Assembly: GCF_026212465.1 (NCBI RefSeq)
Contig: NC_080060.1
Span: forward strand, 14,576,992 to 14,640,991
Source: Amaranthus tricolor
Lineage: Eukaryota; Streptophyta; Magnoliopsida; Caryophyllales; Amaranthaceae
Length of the DNA: 64,000 nt
Reading direction: 5' to 3'
Part shown: positions 48,117-60,200 of the stretch, one piece after another
Layout of the letters: each line of letters opens with the position of its first letter
How positions within the stretch are numbered: position 1 is the stretch's first letter
The notes under the pieces: generated by a model
Told to the model about the DNA's origin: nothing
Seen by the model: the letters and a program-made list of their open reading frames with translations, nothing else
Database searches by the model: none
Made by a program: the position numbers and the translations under genes

Positions 48117-50540
48117 CTAATTGTCATATTTATGTACTATAAGTCTCAGCAACCATTTGATTGTATCCCCTTTCGAATTCATCCATAGTCGATTATATAT
48201 TGTTGTTTTCCTTTCTTCAAATGCTGCAAACCTTGACTGAAATAAGGCATCATAATCTGGCGGTGGCTAGGGCTGAACATGGTTTGGTCTAAACCGTAAA
48301 CCAAACCGGACCAAACCGTAATTTAAATATTTGGTCTGGTCTACGGTCTAAATGGTCTGGTCCGGTTTTTTTTTAAACGGTTTACGGTCTGGTCCCGGTT
48401 TTAAAATTTTCAAACCAAACCGGACCGGAAAACCGTATTAAAATCATATTTAAGGGGATTAGGGCAAGTGGGCAACTACTCGTGAGTGAACTCCTGCTGC
48501 TGGCTGCCTCCATCTCCTTTTCCAAAATCGTGAGTCGTGACATTCTCCTCTCTTCCTCGCCTTCTCTCTGTTTCCTTGCCTCCTCTCTAATTTCTCACCT
48601 CCGGCCCTCCTTCGAGGCTTCAAATCTTTGAGCTTCAAGCCTTCAACCCATCGACAGTCGACAGTGCTTCTGTGCTTCTTCGAGGCTTCGACGCTCCTCC
48701 TCCAATCTCAGTAGTCACCACGGAATCAAGTGTAGAATCTCGTAATGTAAGTGTAGAATCTTCATTCTTAAAAAAAACATGTGTAATTGCTTAATTTTCA
48801 GTTGAATGAATCTCGTAATGTTAAATTGTTTGATTGAAATTTGATTGGAATTTATCAGTTTTAGGGTTTGATTGGAATTCTGATATGTTGAATGTTAAAT
48901 TGATTAAATTCGAAGAATGAAGAATCTCAACTTTCAGTTGAATACTTGAATGTTTAAATTTATCGGTTTTTGTTTAAATTCTCCAATCTTCCTTCAACTT
49001 TTGTTTAAATTGGTTATGGACGAATGGATTGCTTAATTTTCAGTTGAATGTTGAATGAATCTCGTAATGTTAAATTGTTTCATTGGAATTTGATTGGAAT
49101 TTATCAGTTTTAGGGTTTGATTGGAATTCTGATATGTTGAATGTTAAATTGTTTAAATTCGAAGAATGAAGAATCTCACTCAATAAAAATTTTAAAAAAA
49201 AATTTAAAAAAAAAACCGTAGACCAGACCGGTCTGGTCTCTTGACTGGTCTGGTCTGGTCTAAAAAATTTTCAGACCGGAATTTCTGGTCTGGTCTGATT
49301 TTTCTGTCAAACCGGACCAGATCGGACCGTGTTCAGCCCTAGCGGTGGCTATGAAGGTTAGGAAGATGGGTTAGTAGTTGGGCCCGAGCGAGGAATGATT
49401 TTTCGATGCAGACCCCACCCAAAAGAGCTTTCCCCTTTTTCCTTTTCGTGCTTGAACCAACATTCACATTCTCAATGGCATTCTAAAAAAATATGATTTG
49501 GATCCATTATGGGATGCTCGTCTAAAATAGCACGATATTCATCCTTTAATTAATAAACAAATACATTAAAAATAAACAGGCTAGTATTTGAAAATATAAA
49601 TATACAAAATTAAAAGGTAAAAAAATTATTACATTAACATTTTGTGACTTAGTGTTGGTCAATTGGGAACAATTCCTAGTATCAATATCAAATTTTAACC
49701 CTATACGTTCAAGCAAAGACCTCATAAGATATGGGTCTTTGACCCTTCTATTTTTCTTGATATACAAGTGATACAGTAATTTAATAGTAAACACTTCAAT
49801 AAATAATAAAATACTTACCAAATCCCGTATAATTCTAGCATGCGAAACTGAGCCACTAATATGGGTGCCTTCAGCTTTCCCAATCTTTCTTCCAGTGCGC
49901 CCAAGTTTTATTATCGATGGAAGGGAGCTTGAAATACGGTGCTCTTTTCACTTTGCAGTGCATATCCACGTAGCACCTACTGGCTTTTCTTCCCAATCCA
50001 TCCTAACAAAGAAGTTAAGACGAGGATCCTATTTGTATTGTTTCTGTATATATAATTATTTCATTAAGCAAAAGTTTTATAATAATATAAAAAATTAAAA
50101 AAAATAAAAGTATATAGATTTATTAACATACCTTAAATACATTGAAATAAAAATCTTTAGTGGGTTTAGATATACTACTACCACTTTCATCTTATCTTTA
50201 TCAATGAAAGTAGAGCGTATTTTAGAAGTCATTGTGCTTCCATGTGCCAGATCGAATCTTAAATATTAAAAAGTTAGTTTCAGAATGACATTTAATTAAT
50301 TAAAAAGAATATTAATGTTAATAAAATTATATAAATATATACTTGTTTATATCTGATAACCATGAAAGGTCCGGACAAGGGTCATACCCATGGAAGATGC
50401 GAACGAGGTTTGTATCCATCATCTTCTTTCTCAATATCCATCTTTCCATTTTGAACATCTTCATTAGTTTCAATTTCTTCATCGCTATGTGAAAGACTAT
50501 CTCTAAGGTATTGGCCTCCCAAATTTGGATTATTATCCAT
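48117..50540 (-). pseudogene. Spliced transposase-derived gene, possibly CACTA TNPA-like (Transposase_24)
   Basis: Minus strand. First exon from ATG 50538-50540: MDNNPNLGGQYLRDSLSHSD, an acidic N-terminus (to about 50370). Further exons: FDLAHGSTMTSKIRSTFIDKD (about 50270-50150) and EGTHISGSVSHARIIRDL (about 49820-49890), the last followed by a consensus GTAAGT donor. Next comes KDPYLMRSLLERIGLKFDID, and after the hAT insertion at 48268-49341 a 50-codon open end PPPDYDALFQSRFAAFEE... with TAG at 48117-48119. GTHISGSVSHAR resembles the conserved block of plant Ptta/En/Spm transposases. A TGA-type stop in the third exon and the hAT insertion disable it. The assignment is from memory of the family and needs a profile search. 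Confidence 0.45.
48268..49341. mobile_element. Nonautonomous hAT-type element with GGTCTGG arrays
   Basis: 1,074 bp, perfect 12-bp inverted ends TAGGGCTGAACA / TGTTCAGCCCTA and the perfect 8-bp duplication GCGGTGGC (48260-48267, 49342-49349). Both ends are crowded with GGTCTGGTC and CCGGACCAAACCG motifs. The centre holds a roughly 240-bp-period duplication: about 48796-48940 and 49030-49180 share TCTCGTAATGTTAAATTGTT and TTTATCAGTTTTAGGGTTTG. No coding capacity. Confidence 0.93.
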
Positions 50541-51540
50541 TATACCTAATAATATATAACAAACTGACTTTAATTATTTCAACTAAAATTAATCCCAACT
50601 AAACCATAACATTTCCTAACTTAACACAATACTATCTACTAATCTACAACTTAAACCAAACAATGCACAAAATTGAACCCTAACATTTAAAACATGAAAA
50701 ATTAACATAAAGTTAAACATTTTAATTCATAAAAAAAAAAATCATGCATAAACAAGTGATGACCTCTAACATATCTAGAAAAAATCAACTCAAATTTCAA
50801 AATTTTTTAAAATAAATTCAAAAAAATAACCAACATTTATACATTAACCCTAACATTTCTATAAAATAATATGATGCCAAAAAAAAGAAATCAAAAAACA
50901 TAGAAAAAACTTTTAAAATTAACCAACATAGATACATCAACATACATTAAACATTCAAAAAATCATTAAAAAAAAATACGAAAAACAAAATATACTAACG
51001 ACCTTTGAATAAGAGTGATAAAGTCTTGACTTTCTTGAAGATAATCATTTGAAAACTATAAATAAAAATAAAGAAAAAGTTAAGATGATCCCACAAAAAT
51101 CTAAAATTATACATATAAATAATAAAATTCGTAAAACAAACACATAAAATACCTTGTAAATTAATGGAGAAAAATAAGGGCAATGATGTTTTTTTAGGAT
51201 TTGAAGTGAAATGGAGGAGAGAAATGAGAGGAAAAGGATGATTTTTTTTAGGGTTTGAAGTGAAATGGAGTTGTAAAGGCAAAAACTGATTTTAGGGCAT
51301 AGAAAATAGGGCAACGGCCCACCAGCCATCACCAAGTTGTTGCCTAGTGCATTGGAAAAGCACGAAAACAACATATATAAATGACTTTCCAAATTGGATG
51401 ACGACATGTCTTCCTCGCCAAGCCGTCGGCACTGAGTTCGAAATGACAACCCAGGAAATTTTTCAGATGGCGACGACCCTCCTCTTCGCCTGTCCATCGC
51501 TCCTTTCTCAAATTTTTTAATTCGAATCTTCTCGGTTTTT
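50541..51540. other. Upstream region of the minus-strand gene, no separate gene
   Basis: AT-rich DNA, then at 51180-51290 a near-tandem repeat containing TTTTTTTAGGATTTGAAGTG and TTTTTTTAGGGTTTGAAGTG. GC-richer sequence follows at 51300-51500. On the minus strand this would be promoter and leader of the gene starting at 50540; an ORF at 51045-51497 is open but has no recognisable domain. Confidence 0.4.
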
Positions 51541-51552
51541 TTATTATTTTTT

Positions 51553-51584
51553 TAACATTATTATTATTATTATTATTATTATTA
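51553..51584. repeat. Short ATT microsatellite
   Basis: About ten ATT units. Confidence 0.9.
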
Positions 51585-52687
51585 GCAAAGTAACTTTTAT
51601 AAAATGCCAGAAAAAAGTCAAAACTTTACATCTTAGTCTCAATCCATAGGCATCGCAACCCAACGAAACTCAAAAGGATCAAAGCCCCTCATCATATGCT
51701 AGGGATGCGCAGGCCTCAAAATACTAAACTAGTGCTTTGCCTTACAAAGCACCAAAACAACCCAAAGCAAATGCCTATTACAATCAGTAGACATCTAAGT
51801 GATAAGCATCCAATATAGCATTGCAATGCATTGATAATTGCACTTGCACAAACACACAATCAGGGAATATTTCAACATAATGATAATGTAGAGATATCAT
51901 CCTCAAAACACACAGCATTATAGCTGAACCATTAACATCATAGTGATATCATCCTCAACATAACAATGGAAGATCACCAGCCCAACATCATCATAGCTGA
52001 ACCAGCAACATCCCAGCATATTGGCAGGGCAGGTCGCATTGACCAGCATCTCTTCATATATTTTCACGGGCAGGCAACAAGATCAAACCCCACCTTCAGC
52101 AGCCCGCAACATGAGACACTTAGTACCCTCCAGTTGCATCGTAGTCTTCAACACCACAGCAGGTGCACACAATACTGCTTTGACCATCAACCAAAATTTG
52201 GGGTCACAATAACTGACATTCCTTTAAGGAGAGACTAAAATTGCTAGAGAGGTTTTACCCATTTAGTTAAACTCTCTGACACAATCAAATAATTAGAGCT
52301 CCTGTAGTACTCAATCTAGAGAGGATAGGAATAACAATTAATTTGTTATCCTCAATACAAAATCGCACTGCGTACTTCAATTGACGAATGGCATCATGGC
52401 CTTCAGATTCCATTCCAGCCAAAGAAAGAACCCTCACCGCCAATATATTGGGTTTTAGTGTTAAATCAGTAGGGAATGGACTTTAGGGTTCGACACTTTA
52501 AAATTAGGATCCAAAAGAGGTTCAAATCCGATTCTTGAAGGTGATTACAACAAAATCTGGGATCAAGAAAATGACAGCATTAAGATTCATCCATGCTCAA
52601 GAAAGAGAACAATAAGGGATGGGTTGAGCAACACACAAAATTTGAATAAAACCAAGTCACCAAGAGCTTGGTTCGCGATTAGTTGAA
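51585..52687. other. Unassigned DNA
   Basis: Moderate-GC sequence with short duplications: GATATCATCCTCAA at about 51895 and 51945, and ATAGCTGAACCA at about 51921 and 51991. A 90-codon ORF at 51966-52238 has no recognisable domain and overlaps these repeats. It may be part of the CACTA remnant lying around it. Confidence 0.4.
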
Positions 52688-52756
52688 TATTATTATTATT
52701 ATTACTATTATTATTGTTAATGTTGTTATCATTAATAATACTATTATTGTTATTAA

Positions 52757-52815
<59 letters not shown>
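52688..52815. repeat. Interrupted ATT microsatellite
   Basis: Imperfect ATT/GTT/ACT units pass into a pure TTA run of about 50 bases. Confidence 0.93.
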
Positions 52816-52816
<1 letters not shown>

Positions 52817-52923
52817 AAAATATTGATAATTTGAATGAAAATATTAATTAACAAACAAGATCCATATATATAATAATGTATCAAATATTACAAAATATTA
52901 GATAGTTACATATAATAATTAAG

Positions 52924-53640
52924 CTATTCATCATCACTACAATAATCGTCGTTATCAGCAACTTCATCTTCAGGTTCATCGTCTTCTGATAGTACAAGAT
53001 CCACATCAATATCTTCATTGTTATCGTGCACTTGTTGTATAATTTAGCCAGATCGATCACAGAGCGGTGCATGGGAAACATCTTAAATTGCAATATTTTC
53101 CCTATATTCTTCTTGGAAAGCAACATCACTGAATTCTAGTTGTTAACTTTGCAAACCGCTCTTTAATCTTTCAGATTTTGTCTTTTACTCAGATATGAAA
53201 AACAGTATACTTGAGATGATTGACTTGCCAACACAAATGGATCATATATTTGATACGAACAACCCTAATGTATACCAACTAACTTGTATCGTTTATGAAC
53301 TTTTGTACTGTGGCTATTTCCAGTAGTAGTTGGGTTATTCCAATGACATTTGAACAATGTGACTCTTTTGATAGACACCCCCGGATATTTGACCTCTATA
53401 ATTTTAAGCAGTGGACCTTAAAAATCGTCTTCGTTAGAACTTTTGTCACCAGGTTTGACCCATACACCACTATTGTCTGCAGATTTATTGGTTGCGTGAT
53501 ATACTGTGTGGAATCTATACCATTTATACAACATACATTGTAACTCCAAGTATGTTTTAGTGATCATTCAACCATCTGCTTCAAAATAACACTGTTCTCG
53601 TACTTATCAAACATTTTTTATCTGGCATGTGAAATAAATA
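52924..53640 (-). pseudogene. CACTA transposase C-terminus (DUF4216 region)
   Basis: Minus strand, starting before about 53540: RFHTVYHATNKSADNSGVWV, then IIEVKYPGVSIKRVTLFKCHW (about 53380-53330), YDPFVLASQSSQVYCF (about 53245-53195), and an acidic end DLVLSEDDEPEDEVADND with TAG at 52924-52926. This order (xFHT, NSGV, VxLFKCxW, PFxLASQAxQVxY, acidic tail) is that of DUF4216 at the end of CACTA (En/Spm) TNPD-type transposases. Stops after EDDF and within the linker, and a frameshift near 53060-53130, break it. The transposase catalytic part is not in the window. Confidence 0.75.
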
Positions 53641-54150
53641 GAAATAATATTATTATTTATAATGACGTAAAGAGGTATCACATAATAAAAAGAAAATTAT
53701 AGATATATTGTTGTTCTGAACGCATTTGTAAATTTCCCTTGCACAAACGTGTCAATCCTCTTACTTGATCAATTTGGTTTTTCTCTTTGAACTGAACTCT
53801 TAAACCCAAACACAATTAAATCCATCTCTCTAAAGTTCATTAGCACGTATCTGTGGGCAGTCTTATAATCATTTTCATCCAAAATACATGATGTTTCCTT
53901 TTGATGTTCTCATTTTAGAGCACGTTTATAATCCTGTTGTAGCGTTTAAGTCTCGCGGTTTTAGATTGGAATTATGCACTTTACACGTGATTTTACTCTG
54001 CTCTTGTCTTCGAATTGTTTTAAGGTTATTCAGGTGTTTTCGAAGACTTTAAGGTCAATTGCGATGTGTTTAAGGCTTAGACACTCTTATCAAAGTTTAA
54101 AAACGCTTATTGGAACTTTGAAACACATTACTAGGCTTCCCCGAGAGTCT
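53641..54150. other. Unassigned DNA, possibly start of a gypsy LTR
   Basis: No gene recognised. The LTR that ends near 55643 must begin somewhere upstream, but with only one LTR in the window I cannot fix its first base. Confidence 0.4.
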
Positions 54151-55643
54151 TGTAATGTTTGGATCCCTCCTTGATGCTCGAATGCGCAAAGGGGCTAAGT
54201 TCAACAGTTATTCGACCGAATGGCCTGATGATTCGGCCGAATGGGCTTTAATTCCCTCCAAGATTTCCTTGCTGCTAGAATGGGCAAATTACACATTGAT
54301 TCTGGCGAATTTATCTTTATTCGATCGAATGGACACAATGATTCAATCTAATGCATCAAACTCTCTAAGAATGGATTGATGCTTGGATGGCCGAATGGAA
54401 TGAAGATTTGGGCGAATACCCCCTCATTTGACCGAATGGGAACAAGATTCGGCCCAATGGACCTTTACTCGCAGGTTCCATTTTGTGCTCTCTTCGACAT
54501 TCGATCGAATGGGCACATGATTCAGCAAAATGAATTGTTCTTGTCGCAAAGTTATTTTCTTCACAAGCTGATATCGAGGGCTTTCTTTAGGGGTTTTACC
54601 CCCTTATGTTTTTAGGCTATAAATAATCCTTTTTTTTTGTGTAAAACCCTTATGCCTACTTTGAGAGCTCTTATGCCTCATCTTAGAACATCATTTATTA
54701 CTTTCTTTCTTCCATTTATGCCCTAGTTTAGATTTAATGCTTTCAATCTATTGCTTTCCTTTACATTTCAAATTCTTTCTTTTTTCATGCATTTAGTTTC
54801 AAGTATTGTATGTTGTATTCAAGCTTTCTTTTCATTCAAGAACATTGGTTTATGTAAGTTTTCATTCCTGTATGCTTTTATGTCATTTATTGCTTTTACT
54901 GATTTCATTGCTCTTGTTATTGCTTTGATAGAGTAGCTATTTGTTTGATTCCTTTATTGTTTTCTCTGTTGTTCTTTAGTTCATTTACATTCAATTTCTC
55001 TATGCTTTTTAATCATGTGTTTGTTTATTACTCTTGCCCTAGTTGTTATTAGCAAGTGTTAATAGCTTCTTTAGGGGTTTAATTAGTGAAACCCTAGGTT
55101 TGGTCTTGTTCTTCATTGTGTAGGGTTAGGGTTTGAGATTTATAACGTTTGCTTGATTGATATAGGGCGATTATATCATCTTGTCCTACCACTCCTTAGG
55201 AAACAGGACTATTATAGGTCGTTCGTGTGACTTGTGGGGTCACCAACTTCCTCTCGTCATCTTGAGTGTCTTGATTGATTGTTGTTCGATCTCCCTTGAC
55301 CTAGCTTATCTCTTGGTTTTATTGACCTTCCTAAGGTGGACCTAATTTATATCCGTTCGTATTTCATTGCTTTATATCATTTTTCAACCATAATAAAGTC
55401 TCTACATCAAGTCTTGAATCTTGCAACCTTTGTCCTTGAGGTTCGATCCCCCACTTACCATTACACTAGTTGTGGTAGTATTAGAGTGTTTACAAGTATT
55501 GTTTGTTTAACTAGTCTTTTAGTAAAAACAAGTTAGCAAGATCCCAGACTTAGCATTACACTAGTTCTAGTAGTATTAGGGTGTTTACAAGTATCGTTTG
55601 TTTTACTAGTCTTTTAGTAAACAATGCTAAAAGCCAACTATCA
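54151..55643 (+). repeat. LTR (3' portion) of an Athila/Tat-type gypsy element
   Basis: Identified by the primer site that follows it. Near 54210-54520 a palindromic phrase of the form TTCGATCGAATGG or GACCGAATGG recurs about seven times. At about 55457-55533 and 55551-55624 a segment of about 75 bases is directly repeated (TTACACTAGTT...GTAGTATTAG...GTGTTTACAAGTAT). The end is taken as AACTATCA at 55643. The matching second LTR is absent. The left boundary is not resolved. Confidence 0.55.
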
Positions 55644-55647
55644 AAAT

Positions 55648-55665
55648 GGTGCCGTTATCGGGGAT
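55648..55665 (+). other. Primer binding site of the Athila/Tat-type element
   Basis: TGGTGCCGTTATCGGGGA closely matches the TGGCGCCGTTGCCGGGGA site characteristic of plant Athila/Tat-type gypsy elements, with C-to-T and G-to-A changes. Confidence 0.8.
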
Positions 55666-55779
55666 AAGGCGTTATGTTTAGGTTATGTTCTTGATGTAGT
55701 TCATTTTTGTTTCATTTTTTTTATTGTTGTTATATATCGTTGCTTGTCAATGCTTACGCTTGGTTTGTAGTGTGGTTTG

Positions 55780-55970
55780 CATGCATTATATCACTAGCAG
55801 ATCATAACTATAGTTTGTTCCCTATAATCCTGAGATCCAAAGGTTGAGAAAACAAGTTCCACCTCCAATTTAGTTACAACTACTTTCGACTCTCCACCTC
55901 AATTAATGGTCGAAGATCAACAATTGTTCGATCAATTCGGGACTCTTGGTTCTTAAGAGTTTGAAGGGGG
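55780..55970 (+). pseudogene. Truncated gypsy gag start
   Basis: After the primer site a short frame reads FVPYNPEIQRLRKQVPPP (about 55820-55875), resembling the N-terminal NPEIERTLRR-type block of Athila/Tat gag. It is preceded by a stop and decays within about 100 bases. At about 55970 the sequence changes character, so the rest of the element is missing. Confidence 0.45.
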
Positions 55971-56860
55971 TGAAGGGTCGGCCCTGAGCTTTTAGGGGCC
56001 CAGGGTGAAATATATTTTATAGGCCGCTAACTACTAAGTAGGCATAATAATTATATATGATATGAAATTAAATAAATATTCCTATTACGAGCATTTTTAG
56101 ATACAAAGTCACTAATAATAGTGTCTAAATAAATAGATTCAATCATATTTTTCTTAATATATAAGAAAATTCAATCGTTCTTGTGAAATTTAAGATGTTA
56201 AGTAATTTAAGAGTGAGTATTAAGGTTATAACTAAAAATTACTCATAATATTAATAGTAAGTATTAACATTAACATTATGAACATTAACATTAAAACTGA
56301 AAATAACAATAATTAATTTAACAGTAAGTATTAACATCCACTCAAAAAACAATAAGTATTTTTCTCAATACTCATAAAAGTTTTATCAACTAAAAATTAC
56401 TAAATCAAAGTTATTAACTTTATAACATAAAATTAATAATCTAACATCACGTCAGTAACATAAATTCAAAGTAAAAAATTTACTGACATAATAAATTAAT
56501 CAATAAAAATTACTAACATAATAAATTAATAAAATAAAATTACTTTAAGTAAGAGGGTGGCCTCTCTTACAAATTAAAACTATTTAAATTTTGAATCGTG
56601 ATATAACCATGAATTATACATAAGAAATTAAAAAAATCAAAATTTAATAGAGTATGAATATGATTATGAATTAAACATAATGAATTAAAAATTGTGCTAC
56701 CTTCGTTTGCGGTTTGGCAAATTCAAGACGGTGGCCTCCTGGCCGCTGCTGCCGTGCTGGCTGCTTGCTGGTAATAATCAGGTAATAAATAATCAGTATT
56801 AAAATTAAAGTCAAAAAACAAGAGAGTGAAAGTAGGAGTAGGAGTACAACTGTATTTACA
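55971..56860. other. Unassigned DNA, possible hAT-like terminus
   Basis: Starts GGGTCGGCCCTGAGC...GGGGCCCAGGGTGAAA, similar to the ends of some plant hAT elements, but no matching inverted end was found. The rest is AT-rich with many TTACTAA/AATAAATTA repeats. A short GC-rich patch lies at 56725-56770. Confidence 0.35.
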
Positions 56861-57203
56861 TGTGTTTGGCAATGATTTTTTTAATTGCAAAAATGTAATA
56901 TTTTTCACAACGAATTTTATTGTCGCAAAAGATTTATTGTTGCAATTCCTTAGGTCTATTTATTACAATGCCAAAGAGGTTTTGCCAAAACTTTTGAATT
57001 TTTGGGAACAACAATTGTCTTGTTAAATATTCAGTTTTTCGAAATAATTTGACTTATTGCAACGACTCTATTGTTGGGAAAAAAATTTAGGTAATATTTT
57101 GGTATTAATACTTTTTGCAACGAGTATATTGTTGCAAATTAATTGTGCTATATTTCGCAACAACTTAAATTGTTGCAAAAAACACACTGCTATTTATTGC
57201 AAC
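56861..57203. repeat. TTGCAACAA hairpin-repeat array, left of hAT
   Basis: The phrases ACAACGAATTTTATTGTCGCA, TTGCAACGAGTATATTGTTGCA and CGCAACAACTTAAATTGTTGCA are imperfect palindromes repeated at roughly 75-bp spacing. The array resumes at 60612-60640 (ATTGCAACAAAAGTTG) after the hAT element. Such arrays are typical of transposon subterminal zones; the parent element is not identified. Confidence 0.6.
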
Positions 57204-60200
57204 TAGTAATGGGCAAGGAGCGGGTTACCCGGAACCGAACCGGTCCCGAACCGCTTGAAACCGTCCCGGAACTGGAACCGTTCGCGACAGGTTCCGAACC
57301 GGCCCGAACTGCGGAACCGTGAAACCGCCGGAAAAAAGTTGCCGGAACCGTGAAACCGCCCGGAAAAAACTGCTTGAACCGGACCTAAGAACCGCGGGTC
57401 GGAACCGGACCACAGGTTCCATGGAACCGGAATTGGAACCGGTCCGGGTGAACCGACCCACAGGTTCCATGGAACCGGAACCGGTCCGGGTGAAGCGGCC
57501 CACAGGTTCTTTGGAACCGTTCGAAAAAGAGTCGTTAACTAGCCGTTGTGATTTTTACTATAAATATATATCACTTTCAATCATTTTCATTTACAACTCA
57601 TCTCTTCTCCTACTCTCACTACTTACTCTATCTACTTAATTACGCAATTATTCTCTTAATTACATAATTAGTCTTTTAATTATTTCTTAATTTAGTTAAT
57701 TACATAATTAGTCTAATAATTATTTATTTATTTCTTAATTCTAATATTATTTCAATATTATCATGTCTTTTTTTTGAAAAAAGCTTTTAAAAAAGTTACT
57801 AAAGTGGCAAAATCATTGGGAGGTTCTAGCTCCAAAAGAAATACCACTTCAACTCCGTCGATATCAACAACACCTTCCACTAGTAATTATAATTATAAAC
57901 CAAATTATCAAGAAGGATACGACCAAGAATTACATGATTATGCAGAAGAAGTGGAAAGAGAAATACAAATTGATGAAGAAGAAGAACAAGAAGAGGAACC
58001 AACGACCCCTATTGGGATACATAGATCTCGACAGTCATCAACAAGATCACATGAAGAACAACTACAACAACAACAATAAAGACAAGCTCGTGGTAAACGA
58101 GTCAATTTCCAAACTATCGGTTAGTTTTATAATTTTATTCTTCAAATTGATTAAATTTAAAATTTTTATTTATTTATATATTGTGGTATTTGAGTATGTT
58201 TTTATATTTAAATTTAGATGAAGATGAACCAATAAGACAAATTTGTGAAAGTCAAGTAGTAAATCCCTTAGTTTCATACAATTTTTTCAGAGGTAAATAC
58301 TTTTTAAGTTTTTTATACATACAGATATTCATATTTTATAAATCAAGAATGTATTAAAAATTCATTTATTGCGTTTTGTGAATACGTGTTAGGTGGTGAT
58401 ACGGGATCTTTTAACAAACATTTGGCAAAGAAGCAAGCATGGAATTACAAAAGAAACTCATGCAGCAAGTGGCAGCGAGACCACAAGTGGAAGCCGATAG
58501 TGGGACATTCCCAGCACAGGTATGCCTTTTAAATATAATCGTAATGATATGATTGATGAATTTTCTAAATATGTAATTTGTGATGAATTGCCATTTAACC
58601 ATGGTTAAAGTAGGGCATACGAGCATTACACTAGAAAAACTTTGCAACCACAATATAGAGCAATCCCTAGGAACACTCTTAAACGACATACGGGTGTAAA
58701 CATAAAATACAGATTAGTAGAGATATGTAAAGAATGGAACTTTTTAGATAAGATATTTTGTTGTTCTACCGATAAAGCAACCGCTAACATTAAATGCATT
58801 GAACTTTTGTATAACGAACCTGCATTTAGTTTTATTCTTGGGGGTAGATTATTACACGTACGTTGTTGTGCTCATATAGTAAACTTATCTTGCCAAGCAG
58901 GTATAAAACAATTAAGTGATTTATTAGATCCCATTAGAGTCATAGTGAAGTGGCTTAGAATTGGACAGATGAAGAGACGATATAAGCAATTATGTGACCA
59001 ATATCAACTCAAAAAAGTGTATTGGTCATTAGATACTCCTACATGTTGGGGCTCAACCAACGATTTATTAAGAAAAGCGATTGCTTATCATCCAATTATA
59101 ACACAACTTTATAGTGTGTGTACAGATAGCTATATAAGTGATGACATATGGGAACTAGCTATAGGTGTACATAAAATATTAGAAGCGTATGACCACGCAA
59201 CTAAGATTTTTTCATATGTTGACGAACCAAACGTTCACTTAGTATTAAGTGAGTGTATTACTATTTTTCATCATCTTCTTAAACATTCGCATGATGATAC
59301 TAACCCATATTTAAAGTCGTAACTAGCAGATATGATGGATAAGTGGAAGACATATTTTACCGATTTTCCTTTTATTATGGAATTGCAACCATTTTAGACC
59401 CATGTTTTAAGACAGAAGTCCTTACTAAAGTAATTGGATTTTACTACCAATCATTAAATCGCCCGCCTAGTGATGTACATAATTATGTTGGAACTTGTAA
59501 AAAACTTTTAGCAGAACTTTATGATTACTATGCTAGTGTATATAACCCAAAACGCGATACGTTTAGGCGTGCTAGCGTCTCGGCACGTCCCTCTTATAAT
59601 AATTCCGTAATAGCTAATATAATGAGCCAAGATGATAGTTTTGTAGGATCATCTTCTTCTTCACCCTCCACTGCATATTTAGAATTGGATAATTATCTTA
59701 AACATCACTTTGAAATTGACCAAGGTAGCTATAATATTTTAGAGTGGTGAAAAGAAAAATCTATAAAATTTCTCATATTATCGAGAATTGCAAAGGATAT
59801 CCTTGCAATTTCTGCTTCTACAATTGCGTCGGAGTCTGCTTTTAGTGCAGGTAGAAGAGTTTTAGACGAAAAGAGATCTCGTCTTGCTCCACATAGTATT
59901 CAAATATGTGTTTGCAAGAAAAATGGGGATTAAGCGGAGATTCGAACACAAGGACTAAGGAATGATGATGATCAATGCGATGATGATGATCCATGGACGA
60001 TGATGGATACATCTGCATCACCGTCAGGAGAAGAGTCAGCGGAAGCATCTAACCAACCAGATGATGATGACAAAGACGAATAGGATCCATCGGACAACGA
60101 TAAATCAACATTCAACAACTACAAATAAAATGTATGACAAAGAACTACGTGGGCTTTGATTCCTTCGGGATACGTAGGCAGCTTAGTATTCCTTTGGGTA

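Noticed and set aside
51045..51497. 150-codon minus-strand ORF
   Set aside because: It spans a near-tandem repeat and AT-rich leader with no recognisable domain; more likely untranslated or non-coding sequence.
51966..52238. 90-codon ORF of unknown type
   Set aside because: No domain, overlapping alternative frames of similar length, sits on short direct duplications; probably chance.
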